Assembly (NCBI GenBank): GCA_021018995.1
Contig: CM037588.1
Coordinates: forward strand, 148,323,725-148,387,724
DNA length: 64,000 bases
Origin: Chloranthus sessilifolius
Lineage: Eukaryota; Streptophyta; Magnoliopsida; Chloranthales; Chloranthaceae
Direction: 5' to 3'
Shown: positions 20,741 to 32,997 of the stretch, one piece after another
How positions within the stretch are numbered: the stretch's first letter is position 1
Layout: every line of letters begins with the position of its first letter
Position numbers and translations under genes: made by a program
Notes under the pieces: model-generated
Told to the model about the DNA's origin: nothing
Seen by the model: the letters and a program-made list of their open reading frames with translations, nothing else
Database searches by the model: none

Positions 20741-23604
20741 GTATGATTGGTGGAATTAAACTTTTGAGTGGATCAAATTATAAGAAATGGAAGGAACAAG
20801 TTGCAATTATTCTAGGCTGTATGGATCTTGACTATGCTATACGATCTGATAAACCCAAGGTGCTCACCGCTGATGCCTCGGCTGAGGATCTGGCAGTGAA
20901 CCATACGGATTTAGAAAAATGGGATAGATCAAATCGTATGAGCCTCATGATCATCAAGAGTTCCATTGCTGATGTGATTCGGGGAGGTATTCCTGACTCG
21001 CACACTGCAAAGGAATACATGCAAGCCATTAAGGAACAATTTTAAGGGACTTCTAAAGCCCTTGCCAGTAGTCTAATTGTTAAAATGGGAACCATGAAAT
21101 ATGATGGTCATAGCGGCGTCCGGGAGCACATTATGAAAATGAGTGGCATGGCAACTCAATTGAAAGAACTGGACATGGGTTTTTCTGAGGGTTATCTTGT
21201 TCACTTCATTATGACTTCCCTTCCTGCACAATTTGACCCGTTCAAGATCAATTATAACACGCAGAAAGAGAAGTGGAAGATGAACGAGCTAATTGCTCAC
21301 TGTGTCCAAGAAGAAGAACGACTTCGGGCTGAAAAACCTGAAAGTGCCCATTACGCCACTCTTGGCCCATCGAAACGAAATTTCAAGCGAAAATCGGGAC
21401 AATATAAAGGAAAGAACGTGAAAGCTTCTCCACCGGAAACCAAACAAGGAGAAGCTATCACATCTACTTCTGGCATCAAGTGTCACTTCTGTAAGAAGAA
21501 GGGACACATTAAGAAGAATTGTCAGAAATACAGAGATTGGCTAGTTAAGAAAGGTAATGACCTTGCTTTTGTGTGTTTTGAATTACTTTATGTTGATGCT
21601 CCACGCAATACTTGGTGGATAGATTCTGGTCCAACTATTCACATAAGTAATTCAATGCAGGGATTTCGATCCAGCAGGAAGCTAAGTAAAGGCGAACGTA
21701 CCATCAAACTCGGGAATGGAGTAGAAGCATACGTGGAGGCCATTGGAACTCTCCGTCTCATTTTAGATAGTGGTTTCATTTTGGATTTAGTTGATACTAT
21801 TTATGTTCCCAGTATCACTAGAAACCTTACCTCAATTTCTAAATTGGATTCATTAGGTTTTGAATTTAAATTTGGACATAATATGTTTACTCTATTATTT
21901 AATTCCGATATTTTGGGTGGTGGCTCATTAGTGGGCAATCTTTATCAGTTGAACTTGGATTCATCTTACGCCCAATCTTTAGTTTCTATGTATGTGAATG
22001 ATAAATAAGTAAGAAACGAAAATGAGCACTCGATAACTCCTCCATTTTATGGCATAAATGTTTAGGCCATATATCTAAGGATAGAATGGAGAGGTTAATT
22101 AAAGATGATATAATCGATGCGCTCGATTTCTCTGATTTCAATACTTGTGTTGATTGCGTTAAAGGGAAACTCACAAAGACTAATAAGAAAGGGGCTCTCA
22201 AAAGCACGAGTTTGCTGGAAATAGTCCACACTGATATTTGTGGACCGTTTCCAACTCCCGCTATTGGTGGTCAAAAGTATTTTGTTACCTTCACTGATGA
22301 TTATTCTCGTTTTGGTTATATATTTCTCATTCACTAGAAATCTGAGGTCCTGAATATGTTTAAAATCTATAAAGCCAAAGTTGAGTTACAACTTAATTCG
22401 AAGATTAAAATTGTGAGATCTGATAGAGGCGGAGAATACTACGGTAGATACTCTGAAACAGGTCGCAATCCAGGACCCTTCGCCCTGTATCTACAAGAGC
22501 ATGGCATTGTCACTCAATACACCATCAGAACACACGAAACGAATATATGGTGTACTTATGGATATGGTGAGAAGCATGTTATACAACTCTACGTTGCCTA
22601 CGTTCTTGTGGGGAGAAGCCTTGAAAACAGCGGTGCATATCCTAAATCGAGTTCCTAATAAGGCAGTTCCCAAGACTCCTTATGAGTTATGGGTAGGAAG
22701 AAAACCGACTTTAGGATATTTACACATTTGAGGTTGTTTCGCTGAAGCAAAGGTGTACAACCCACAATTAGGAAAATTGGACCCTAAAACTATAAGTTGT
22801 CATTTCATTGGTTACCTTAATAGATCAAAAGGCTACCGATTTTATTGCCCCACTCATAGTACCCAGATTGTTGAGATTAGACATGCAAATTCTTTGAGGA
22901 TCGTGAGATCAGTGGGAGTATAGAGCTTAGGAAAATCACCTTTGAGGAGAATCGGGTTATAATTCCTATCCCTTTTATCCAAGAAAAAGTGGCACCAACA
23001 TCAGTTATTCAAGCCAGTGTTGATGCACCTGTGGCTATACCTATTGACACACCCCACATTGAGGAGGCTCTTGCTCTTATGGCGACTGCCAATGATCTAC
23101 CATTGCGTAGATCAGAGAGAGCAAAGAAGCCTGCCATTTCTGATGACTATATAGTTTACCTAAATGAGAGTGAGTTTGATTTTGGAAAGGAATCAGATCT
23201 TGTTTCCTTTAGCCAAGCCACGAAGAGCGACAAATCCACTCAATGGCTCGAAGCCATGATAGATGAGTTGAAATCAATGAAACATAACTCTGTCTGGGAT
23301 CTTTGTGAGTTGCCTAATGGAGTCAAGCTTGTAGGCTGTAAATGGGTATTTAAAACCAAGCAAGACTCCAAAGGTAATATAGAAAGATATAAGGCCAGGT
23401 TAGTCGCTAAAGGTTTCACTCAAAAAGAGGGAATAGACTATAAAGAGACATTTTTTCCTGTCTCTAGAAAGGAATCCTTTCGGATAGTCATGACATTAGT
23501 AGCTCATTTTGACTTAGAATTGCATCAAATGGATGTTAAAACTGTTTTTATAAATGGCGACTTGCATGAAGATGTCTTTATGACACAACCTGAAGGTTTT
23601 CAGG
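20741..23604 (+). pseudogene. Copia-2 gag-pol remnants
   Basis: The gag (20741-21560) opens with a GSNYKKWKEQV motif typical of copia gag and ends in a zinc knuckle CHFCKKKGHIKKNC (about 21480-21525). The protease has WWIDSGPTIHISNS (near 21613). The pre-integrase region has the LWHKCLGHIS zinc-binding start (near 22050) and C..C follow-up. The integrase core has DICGPFPTPA and FTDDYSRFGY (22230-22320). RT begins with WLEAMIDELKSM and GCKWVFKTKQ and reaches QMDVKTVFINGDL (23250-23604). This is a decayed, 3'-truncated fossil, and I do not assign a copia lineage. Confidence 0.85.
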
Positions 23605-23869
23605 TCCTATGCTTTTTTTTTTTCTTTTTCTTTTTCTTTTTCGGGAAATGATAAGGTCCAATCAAGTTAAATCGGATTTCGAGTTCAACCACATCTCCAA
23701 CCCATAGATATAGAAGAATCTTAACTTTCATAATTTTTACTTTGTATAGGATGACTATGGAGCCAAGATTATCCTATTTCCAAGGTCTGCCGTGGTTGAA
23801 CTCGAAATCGGGTTCAACCTTGTTGAACTTGACCATTGCCTTTTTTTTTTTTTTTTTTTTCAAAAGAAC
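23605..23869. mobile_element. Small hairpin element between T-tracts
   Basis: GGATTTCGAGTTCAACC (about 23673-23690) is answered by GGTTGAACTCGAAATC (23794-23810), and the pairing extends outward to GGTCCAATCAAG / CTTGACCATT. The stem is about 36-45 nt, the loop about 100 nt, and the total about 185 bp (23655-23839). Both sides are long T/C tracts in the same direction (23610-23640 and 23840-23861). A short non-autonomous element or an old snapback insertion would both fit. Confidence 0.55.
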
Positions 23870-24310
23870 TTCACCATTGCCCTTACTCTATATGAAGGTT
23901 CCCTTTTAAAGACTCGTGGACTACTTTTGCATATGAACATATTGATTGTATTTGAAAGTTCCCTCTCAAAGACTTATGGGTCATCTTTCCATATAAGACT
24001 CCTCTTTCTTTATACTCGGTAGTCATGATCAAGGACCAAGGTGAAGTCTCCTCAAAATTTCTTAGATAAATATGAGCTCCTATTTCGATAGACGGATTGA
24101 CTATGCTCATCGTCCAGTCGAGATAAGACTCTCAGCATCCTAATTCCTTACTTTTTGGTCACACAGTGGTTACCGAAAGTACATATTTTCTCAATTTAAG
24201 TCATCCAAATTTTGGGTCTTCATTTTATTAAAACTCAACCCCAAATTCATGGCCATTAGATGATTCTTATCACTTGATCATAGCATTTTAATATGGATCT
24301 CGAGGTAAAT
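23870..24310. repeat. Diverged duplicate of 16376-17310, without the insertion
   Basis: It holds the same blocks in the same order as the other copy and runs CTCGGTAGTCATGATCAAGG across the place where 16530-16942 is inserted there. No gene is seen. Confidence 0.75.
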
Positions 24311-24446
24311 ATGAACAACGGTTTTAATAATATTATTAGATAGTTCCAGTCTTAACGGTTATGATAGTCTTGATAGAGAATATGGTTGTGTTTAGTATAA
24401 GTCTCAGCTACTTGTCTGCCAAAGTAGGGTTTACCTGCTTTAGCAA

Positions 24447-24598
24447 CACTACAAAAAATAAGACTATTAGCAGTTGCCAAAACTGCCGTTATTAACAAAA
24501 AATCTTGTCGTTTCAATAGCCACGGGACTAGTAGCGACAGTTTTTTTTGTTAATAGCGACAGTTTTGGCTGCAGCTGAAACACCTTATTTTTGTAGTG
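24447..24598. mobile_element. CACTA-type MITE, copy 2
   Basis: It starts CACTACAAAAAATAAGAC and ends TTATTTTTGTAGTG, with flanking CAA/CAG as a likely 3-bp target duplication. Inside, GTTATTAACAAAAAATC and TTTTGTTAATAGCGACAG are inverted. It is 152 bp, the best preserved of the three. Confidence 0.85.
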
Positions 24599-24907
24599 CA
24601 GGTTCCCCTTCTCTTTTATAAATCCTTGCTATCTGCTTTAGGAGGTCCCTTTGTCAGAACAGATTTTATTTGCTCTGGCAGGGAGTTTGCAGAGAGCAAG
24701 AAGGTAGCTGCTAGAGCAAGTAAATTCTCATTTGTAAGGAATTAGCAAAGAGAAGGGGGTCATGCTAAAGTAAGTATATCCGACTCTAACACGGAGCTGA
24801 AAAAGAGTTATGCGAAACACAGCCTATAGAATTGTTACGTTAGATATACATCATAGAATATACTTGTTGGTTTACGAAAGGATGAGGGGTTATTAAAATC
24901 ATGAGTG

Positions 24908-25051
24908 CATTATAAAAATAAGGTGTTTTAGTGACAATTTTTATTAACAAAAAAACTGTCGCTATTAGTCCTTTCGCCACTTAAACAATAAGTTTTTCTA
25001 TTAACAGCGGTAATTTTTGGATACCGCCAATAGTCTTAGTTTTTTGTAGTT
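24908..25051. mobile_element. CACTA-type MITE, copy 3 (diverged)
   Basis: The left end has decayed to CATTATAAAAATAAGG; the right end is CTTAGTTTTTTGTAGTTG. The interior TTATTAACAAAAAAACTGTCGC is shared with copy 2. About 144 bp. Confidence 0.75.
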
Positions 25052-25803
25052 GTGATATTTGTTAAGATACTAATTGAATGTAGTATAGAAACTAAACACA
25101 CGTCAATTTAAAAGGTTATCCTTCCAAACGAAATGGTGTATTAAACCATTATAAAAATTTAGTGTATTAGATGATTCTAAAATGTTGGGTTTTGGCTCAA
25201 GTTATGGTTACAACTAAAATTTCCATTGGAATTTGGTTTGATTGACAAGTTACCAATAGAGATAATAGTGGTTTTAGTTGCAATTCTAAAATGGATTAAT
25301 ATAGTATCCTATTAAGTTAGATATATATGGGAGATACAGAATAAAGAGTCCAAAAACAAATTGGAAAGTATGAGAGTTTTGGAACGTGGGTTCTCTTGGG
25401 GTTTATGAGTGCCATAGAAAAAACCTTTTTTTTTGTGGCTTGAGTCTTGGATTAGAAAATGAGGGTTTTGGAGAAGGGATTTTTGTATTGGTTTTGTAAA
25501 CCCTTTGGAAAACCTATCTAAGGTTTTTTGGTCTCTCTTATGGAGAGAAATTGAGATTTGTTTTGGTTGTGTGGCTCTCTTGTTGGATTTTGGTGAGAAT
25601 GCACTTGAGTATTTGTTTGGGAAAATTATTGTGTTTATTTTGAATTTTAGGGTTTTGTATTTGTGCTTGAATCTTTGTGGTTCTCTTGTGTTGGGTAAAA
25701 TTGGAGAATACGATCTCCACTATTTGTAGCTTATGTGTATCTTTTTTTAATTTTTTTTTGTATGGTGGAAACACTTTGTTTGGATGCTTGTGGATGTAGA
25801 CTT
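25052..25803. other. Unassigned T/G-rich DNA before copia-3
   Basis: About 750 bp without a convincing gene. From 25440 it is rich in TTTTGG and GGGTTTT words and could be an old LTR or untranslated sequence, but I cannot place it. Confidence 0.4.
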
Positions 25804-26539
25804 TGTTAGGAATTCAAGACACCGAACTCCATATATCGATGAATACGGTAAAATAAGAGCACACAAAAATAATTACACACAATACAAAGGAATTTACGTG
25901 ATTCACCTAATCTAGGGCTACGTCCATGGAGTATATGTACTATTTATGAACGTTTACAACACACTCTCTTCTTTGTAGTGCACTCTCAATCAAGATCTAA
26001 CACGATCTTCAACAGGTAACATGCTGAATAAACAAGGACGTAGTCTTTTGATATCAGAGAAGAGATCTGCTGGAATATAGTAACGATTCCAACACAAGAA
26101 CAGATTCAATTGGATGCTTCAATTCCCAAACTTTTATTCAATACATTGCCTCTCTAAGTATTCATCACAATTTTCTCTCCTAAAAGCTCTCTTGGAACCC
26201 TAGAATTACCTTTTGCTAATAGGTTCCAATATTCATTCGGAAACTTGACCAAAAATTCTTCTATAATCACCAAGCAGTCCAAATATGCGGAACTAATCCG
26301 CCCACAATCGATCAGTCGATTTCACAGTTGGATTGATCGATTTCCACCCTAGAGATACCAAACAAAGTTGATTGATCGATTGATTTCTCAACTCGATCAA
26401 TCAACTTCAACCCGAGAGCAGTCTATTTATTTCGTCCAGAATTGATCGATCGCTCCCTGAGCTCGATCGATCGATTGGGACCCGAGACCACTCCTTAAAA
26501 TGTTTCAAAAAGTACGGTTGAGATTAAACCTAACTAACA
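25804..26539 (-). repeat. 3' LTR of copia-3
   Basis: On the plus strand it runs from TGTTAGGAATTC to CCTAACTAACA, 736 bp. In element sense it opens TGTTAGTTAGG right after the purine tract. Bases 26290-26490 hold a loose cluster of ATCGATC-based words (GATTGATCGATT, TCGATCGATCGAT). Confidence 0.88.
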
Positions 26540-26889
26540 ATCTCCACCTAGGTTTCATCCTCAATCGCGTCACCACCCCAACGGGCATCAACATCTGTGA
26601 TAAGTATTGATCAAGTTTAGACAATGCCTAAACTTATTCCATGTAATCGACTTGGTCAACATATTTGCTGCGTTTTCTTTCGTATCAATCTTCTCAATCG
26701 TTACTTCTCCATCTTCTATCATATCTCTGATAAACTGATATCAGACTTCTATATACTTTATTCTAACATGAAAAACTTGGTTCTTTACTAGGTGAATGAC
26801 ATCTGATTGTCACAGAAGATATCGGTGCTCTCATCAACCTTACCAAATTCACTGACTAAATCTTTAGGCCATGTAGCTTCCTTAACAGC

Positions 26890-28080
26890 TTTTGTAGTTG
26901 CTATATACTCGACCTCTATAATTGACAACACAACTATCCCTATAAGCATAGACTTCTAACTGATCACTCCACCTGCCAAAATGAACACATATCCCGTGGT
27001 AGATCTTCTTCTATCAAGGTCACTAGCATAGTCGGAATCAACGTAACTGTAGAGATCTAACTTGCATGTATCTCCACCTTCAAACATCAACCTATTTTTA
27101 GCTGTACCTTTTAGATATCTCAATATCCATTTAACTGCAAGCCAACGCTCTTTTTCTGAATTAGACATATACTTGCAAACCACACTCAAGGCCTGTGCTG
27201 AATTTAGACGTGTACTCACCATGACATACAATAAAATTCCAACAACATTTACATACGAAATATTCGTCATGTATTCCTTTTCTGTATGTGTGGACGGACT
27301 CATTTTCTTTGTGATTTTGAAATGCTATGCTAAAGGAGTTGATACAGTCTTGACGTCACTCATATTAGGAGCTTTTGGATAAAAGTCCATTCAGTTAGCC
27401 AAAGCCTCTTATTCTCACGATCTCTCGTGATTTCTATACTTAGGATCTTATTTGTGGAACCAAGATCCTTCATCTCAAATTCTGGCTCAATGATCGCTTC
27501 AGCTTGTTGATTTCAACCTTACTTTCTGTTGCTATCAGTATATCATCTACATAGAGAATTAGGAAGCTTTTCTTCCCTTAACAATACTCTTTCCAGTAGA
27601 CACAACAATCATACTAACCCCTATGATACCCTATGCTCAGCATATATGAGTCAAACTTCTTATACCACTGCTTGGGTGCCTATTTGAGACTGTATAATGA
27701 TTTCTTCAATTTACAATCGAGCGATTCGGACCCTTCTGCTTCAAATCCTTCTAACTATCTCATATAAATCTCTTTCTAAAGATCTCTATGGAGGAAACCT
27801 ATTTTCACATCCATCTGTTCTAGTTCTAGATCTTTCTGAGCAATAACGACCAATAATGTGCAAATTGATATGTGTTTCACAATCGGAGAGAATATCTCAT
27901 TATAATCGATACCCTCTTTCTGACAGAACCCCTTTGTAACTAGCATTGCTTTGAATTTTAGAGTTTGACTCTTATCCCCTTCTTTCTTTCGAAAGACCCA
28001 TTTACAACCGATAACCCTCTTCCCTTTAGAAAGTTTCATGAGATCTCAAGTCGATCATTTTTTAAAAGTGACTGTCATTT
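26890..28080 (-). pseudogene. Copia-3 RT and RNase H remnants
   Basis: RT remnants (about 28080-27540) contain GCKWVFRKKEG, KGFCQKEGIDYNEIF and LEQMDVKIGFLH. The RNase H side (27310-26890) contains SVCKYMSN-like VVCKYMSNSEKERW, ILRYLKGT, YVDSDYASDLDRRRSTTGY. Orientation and order fit copia pol. Fossil, several breaks. Confidence 0.85.
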
Positions 28081-28695
28081 TTCTTCCATAGCTAACTGCC
28101 ACTTTACTGCATTTGTATCCACCCAAATTTCTAAAACTGTGATTGGTTCCCCATTCTTTGTGATAAGTGTAAGTGTTAAAGAAATCATATCTTTAAACTT
28201 TTCAGGATATTTCTTTGTCCTTTATGACCTTCTTAAGGTAGCCTTAATAAGAATTGGTATATGAGACTGCAAGTCTTGAGAAATTATGCCATCATGCTCT
28301 ATATCAGAATCTTCATTATTTTTCTCATCTTTGTAATGATCCTAAAATTCTAAACAGAACTCAACTGCTTTGATATACGTGCCTGGCACGAAAATCAAAA
28401 TAAATTAAAAATTTATGATAATATTATTGGCAAAAATAATTTAGAACTTAGCTATTCTATCTTGATCTATTACTATAATATAATAAATTTTTGTGACATA
28501 ATTATCACTGCTTTATTTAAACCTGTGTGGATAGTAAACCTGTTTAGGTGTGTTTTGCAATTTCGAAAGCGAAAATTCCTTGAAGAGAGGTAAATGTCAT
28601 GACCCTAATTTTTGGGCATATTGAATTATACTCATACCTTTTTGAAACTGGCATGTCGATTTTCGAGGACGAAAAATTCTTTAAGGTGGGAAGAA

Positions 28696-29047
28696 TGTAA
28701 TAACCCGAAAAATCAGACCCGAACTCGACTGACCTTGAGTGTGTGGTCGACACGAAAATCGATGTCATCATAGATTTTTATATAATAATAAATATTTAAA
28801 TAATATTAGAATAACTTTGTGCAGACGGATTAAGGTTTAAATGTGTGTTTGGGCCTTTAGTGTGAAAGCCGTGCACCGACGCATCGCAGTCGCCAACACC
28901 GAAACCAAACTCTATTTCAAGTGGATAAGCCTAACACACTTTTGCAGTGTTATCGCTTCGCACCGAAACCAAGCCCTTTAGCTAATTAAAAGGCAAAGCT
29001 TCTCAAAGAAACTTCACCTGGTTGCAAGCCTTAGAGTTTGGGAGTTC

Positions 29048-29089
<42 letters not shown>

Positions 29090-31651
29090 CTTTCCCATGG
29101 AACCCTCATGAGAAACCGTGAGATTTCGATTGCAACCACGCCGCAATCTCCGCAACCCTTGCAAAGCACATGATGACGGCCTCACTTGAGTGTCCGCCGT
29201 TGGTAAATTTCAACCGTTAGAGATCCGGGAACTACAAGCCGTTCAAACCCCTTTTTCCTTAGAAGCCCATTTTTTTCAAGAAACGCTCCACCTCGTGATC
29301 GCTAACCAAGCGTTGAAGAGGTTAAGATCGATGCGTGGATCATTGACGACTTCATCTTGAATTCATGGTGATCAATCATGGTGAAATCACCGTAGAAATT
29401 CGGAAGATTCGTTTCGAAACCCCTTTGGACAACGATCCTTAAAGGCGCGAAATCGATCGAAGAAAGGTTAATTTTTCTTTGATTTTAATAGTTTAGATAG
29501 TAGAATAAATCCTTGTTTTAGTTTAGTATGGAGGTGTGTGTGATACGATGAAGATCGTAGAAGATTTGGATGAAAATAGATAAAAAATGATAAAACCTTA
29601 TGGTTGTACATTTATGAAGGTTTTGATCGATCAATGTAGGTGATTGATCGATCAAATTGGGTGTTGATCGATCAATATAGGTGATTGATCGATCAAATTT
29701 TATATTGATCGATCAATATAAGTGATTGATCGATCAAATTATATATATAATGATAAAAATATAAAGTTAGGTTGCTGGAGGTTCATTCCCGACGGCATTG
29801 ATCGATCAATGGTGAAATTGATCGATCAATATGATGGTTGATCGATCAATGGTGAAATTGATCGATCAATATTATGGTTGATCGATCAATGGTGAAATTG
29901 ATCGATCAATGTGGTATTGATCGATCAATATAATGTGTTGATCGATCAATTTGACTGTGCCGACACTGCTTTAGTGTTTTGGTCATAACATTTTACTCCG
30001 AACTCCGATTGATGCGATTCTTATGACATTGGAAAGAGGATAACTAAATATACAACTTTTATAAATTAACTAACTAATGAATAAATTGTTTTAATGATCA
30101 AAATTGAGCTGGAAGTTTGGCCAAGTTCTAAGTTAGCACGTTTTGACTGAAGTATCGATATAGCTTTGGTATTTTGGCCATAACTCCTTGTCCTGAACTC
30201 CGATTGACGCGATTCTTGATGCGTTGGAAAGAGTACGATGAGATATAACTCTTTTATGAATTTTCCAAATCTTTAATCAAATGTTTTGAGGGTAAAAATA
30301 AAGTGGGAAGTTGGGTCAAGTTTTGAGTCAACACGAAATTACCCATTTTCGTCTCTGTTTTGAGAAAACACTTAAATATGTCAATATTATTAATAATTTG
30401 GATCAATTTTTATACATTATCATGTGTGTGATGTAGACTAAGAGTGAAGGTTGTAGATAAGAACTTTTGGACTGCTTTAGAACGGCGTTGGATTTGCTTA
30501 GAAAGAGGTCTGACCTGAGGTAGGGGAAAACCAACCTAAACTGTTTTTGAGTATGATTTCATGTTTATTTTATATCTGTGCCCTGATTTCTGTTTTTAAC
30601 AAACATGTATGCATTTCATAAATTCCTGCTATCTTTGATTTACATTTCTGATTCGTATCCACGAAATCGCTACGATTTCTGCTATCTGATCTGTGAGGTA
30701 TATATGTATGTGATTTGATGATTTAAACCAGATGATCCCCACCGACCCGGCGGTATATCCGATGTCTGGCACACTTGTGTACCTGCTTGTAATCCTCGGT
30801 GCAATTACACTCCATAGATGAGGCATTGTTGCACTTTCAAAATTGTTCATGTGAACGACGATTGGTTGGGGTTTCCTATCGGACATTCCTGTTTACTCCG
30901 TGCTATATAGTCACGGGAGTTTCTTAAGTTAAATATACACAATTTAAGCTCTCTGACAATATACTTGCATAACATCTGATTTCTTATCTAAAAGCTCAGT
31001 ATTTGATTTGATTCGTCATGATTGTACGTTTCTGATTTGATTTCTGTTATGAGATAGCATGATCTGCATATTCAATTCATTTAGTTAGAATTCTTTTATT
31101 GAGCTATAATGTAGCTCACCCTGCTTTCTAAATCACTTTTAGGTTACAGCGGTACTTCCGACCGAGTGACCCAGTTACGGCTGATCCGGAGGCCGAGGCC
31201 GAGACGAGGCGGCGTCGAGCGGGCGACTTTTTATCCTTAGTCGGGTATCTGAGTCGCTATTTTGGGATTTTGTGTAAACCTTTGGATTATTGTGCGCCTG
31301 GTGGCCACTTCTGTATTTACTTTCTGTAGATATTTTCTTCCTTTTATAGTATTACTATACATTCTATTGGAACCATTATTAGGAACCATTGTTTTGGGTG
31401 ATGGATGTCCATCACCATTGGATCTTCTTGGTTCCTTTTTGGGAATGTATATTTTTATATATTTAGATACATGTTTGTTTTATTGCTTCTTTCTATTTTA
31501 AATGCCTTGTGATAACTCGATCTACCACTGCTGGACAGTGTCTGCTTGGTTTTCGCTATATGAGCAGACACTTCGTGATTTATCCTGGGGATCATCCAGA
31601 GTATGATCCTGATGGCACGGATTTTTGGGTGCAGAAATCCGGGCTGTCACA
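28696..31651 (+). repeat. LTR of G1, about 2.96 kb
   Basis: Notable parts are an AG dinucleotide run (29049-29086), about fourteen TTGATCGATCAA sites (29630-29960), a tandemly repeated unit of about 190 bp based on CATAACTCC..CCGAACTCCGATTGA (about 29975-30145 and 30170-30345), a block shared with G3 (30735-30930), and a stem-loop near 31381-31437. The 3' portion from about 31090 aligns well with the G3 LTR although the rest has diverged. Confidence 0.75.
29049..29086. repeat. AG microsatellite
   Basis: Nineteen uninterrupted AG dinucleotides lie in the G1 LTR. Confidence 0.95.
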
Positions 31652-31710
31652 ATCGATCTAAGTTAGATCCAAAATCTAAAAATTGTGTCTTGATTGGTTA
31701 TAGCCTCTTG
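31652..31710 (+). pseudogene. Inverted scrap of copia integrase
   Basis: The plus strand reads RSKLDPKSKNCVLIGY, the conserved linker near the copia integrase C-terminus. The surrounding copia-3 sequence is on the minus strand. It is a fragment of about 55-60 bp at the G1 junction. Confidence 0.6.
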
Positions 31711-32940
31711 TGCCACAAATATGAGAGATCCTTGGAATCTTTCGTAGCCGCAATACCACTGCCGCTGATATTGTCGTCTACTAGAATGTAAAGATTTCTC
31801 ATCTTTTCTCCTTTCATCAAGGTCATAACACCTCGTGTAACCTTTAGTTTTTCTCTTTTTAACGCAACTCGACATCCTATCTCATCTAATACCCCCAACG
31901 AGATCAGACTTTTCTTTAGATCAGACACATGACTAACTTCAGTAAAAGTGTGAATACAACCATCAAACATTTTTATTCTGATAGAATTGATATCCACTGC
32001 TTCACATGTACTATCATATCTCATCAAAATCGTCCCACCATTGGCTACCTTGTACTGGTAAAACCAATTCCTTTATAGACACATGATATGATGCCCTTAA
32101 ATATAAGATCCATCTACCATCAAAATGACTGGAGCCTAACAGTGTACATAATAGAACTTCACCGGAATCTAACTTAGCAACACAAGCCTGTTGCAAAGTC
32201 CCTTTATCACACTTATCTTTATTCAATCTCTGCTTGCGATATTTGTGAATATGTCAAGGTTGTTTACAAAAGTAACAGATAATATCCTTTCTGTTACCCC
32301 TAGATTTAGATTTATTATTTTCTCTCATTGATTTATTATCCCCTCTGGACTTCTCTCTTTTGCGATTATGGTTTCGACCCTTTCCGCTCAAGAGACTAAT
32401 TCCTTCGGAGTTAGATTCGGGTTGTTTTTTTAATTTGTCTGAAAAAAGTGGAACAGTTACTTCTTTGACGGCTATGATATCCTTATCATAAATTAATGTG
32501 GTAATAAGGTGCTAATAAGATGCAAGTAATGAGGTGAACAGAGAAGTGCAAGATCTTCTTCAAGTTCCACTTTAATGCTCAATAGTTCACTAACTATTTT
32601 ATTAAATGAATTCAAATGATCATGAATACGCGTACCGACCTTCATACGAAGTGTGTAGAGTTGTTTATTCATGAAAAGCCTATTTGACAACAACTTTGTC
32701 ATGTAGAGAGATTTTATCTTCTTCCATATATCCACGGTCGTCCTTTCGCAAAAAACTTTATATAGAACTTCATCAGGCAAACACAATCGGATAGTACTTA
32801 CGATTTTCTTATCAAGAGAGATCCACTCGTCATCGGACATATTTGTCTTCTTCCTTATCTCCTTTCCAAGTAGAGCATCATCAATGTCTTTACTTGTCAT
32901 AAAGTGAAGTTATTCTTCACCGAAAACTTCTCCACCTTGA
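31698..32940 (-). pseudogene. Copia-3 gag and protease remnants
   Basis: The gag remnant (32940-32230) has LSNRLFMNKQLYTLRM and FNKIVSELLSI, close in style to copia-1 gag, and a degraded zinc-knuckle region near 32280-32240. The protease/pre-integrase part (32226-31698) has SHVSDLKKSLISLGVLD and ends at LWHKRL. Fossil with several breaks. Confidence 0.8.
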
Positions 32941-32997
32941 ATCGAGCATTCGAGACTTTCATCTCCATTGTAGCGTAAATCTCGCTTTGATACAACT

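Larger units (their letters stand above)
18524..23604 (+). mobile_element. Copia-2: Ty1/copia element, 3' part missing
   Basis: A probable 5' LTR (18524-18995), a near-consensus initiator-Met primer-binding site TGGTATCAGAGTC (18998), an unusually long and GC-rich leader (19010-20740), then gag, protease, integrase and the N-terminal part of RT. The element stops inside RT at a pyrimidine tract near 23604; the rest of RT, RNase H and the 3' LTR are absent from the window. With no second LTR its age cannot be read. The coding part has about half a dozen breaks besides the missing end. Confidence 0.85.
28338..31651 (+). mobile_element. Gypsy remnant G1: 3' tail plus long LTR, inside copia-3
   Basis: A short tail of non-coding internal sequence (28338-28695) ends in TTTTCGAGGACGAAA..TTTAAGGTGGGAAGAA, the typical gypsy chromovirus end with its purine tract. 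It is followed by a very long LTR (28696-31651) opening TGTAATAACCCG and closing in TCACA. A second, older-looking tract-plus-start of similar form lies near 28555-28610. Only one LTR is present, so the element has been reduced by recombination or truncation. Copia-3 sequence lies on both sides. Confidence 0.75.

Noticed and set aside
25505-25729. A 74-codon hydrophobic frame before copia-3
   Set aside because: It lies in T/G-rich DNA with no similarity I recognise and no codon signal; most likely chance.
30629-30886. Minus-strand frames in the conserved LTR block, sharing IVVHMNNF with 36602-36808 and 46359-46559
   Set aside because: The shared residues follow from DNA-level conservation of the block; the frames differ in length and ends, so a protein is less likely than a regulatory or RNA role.
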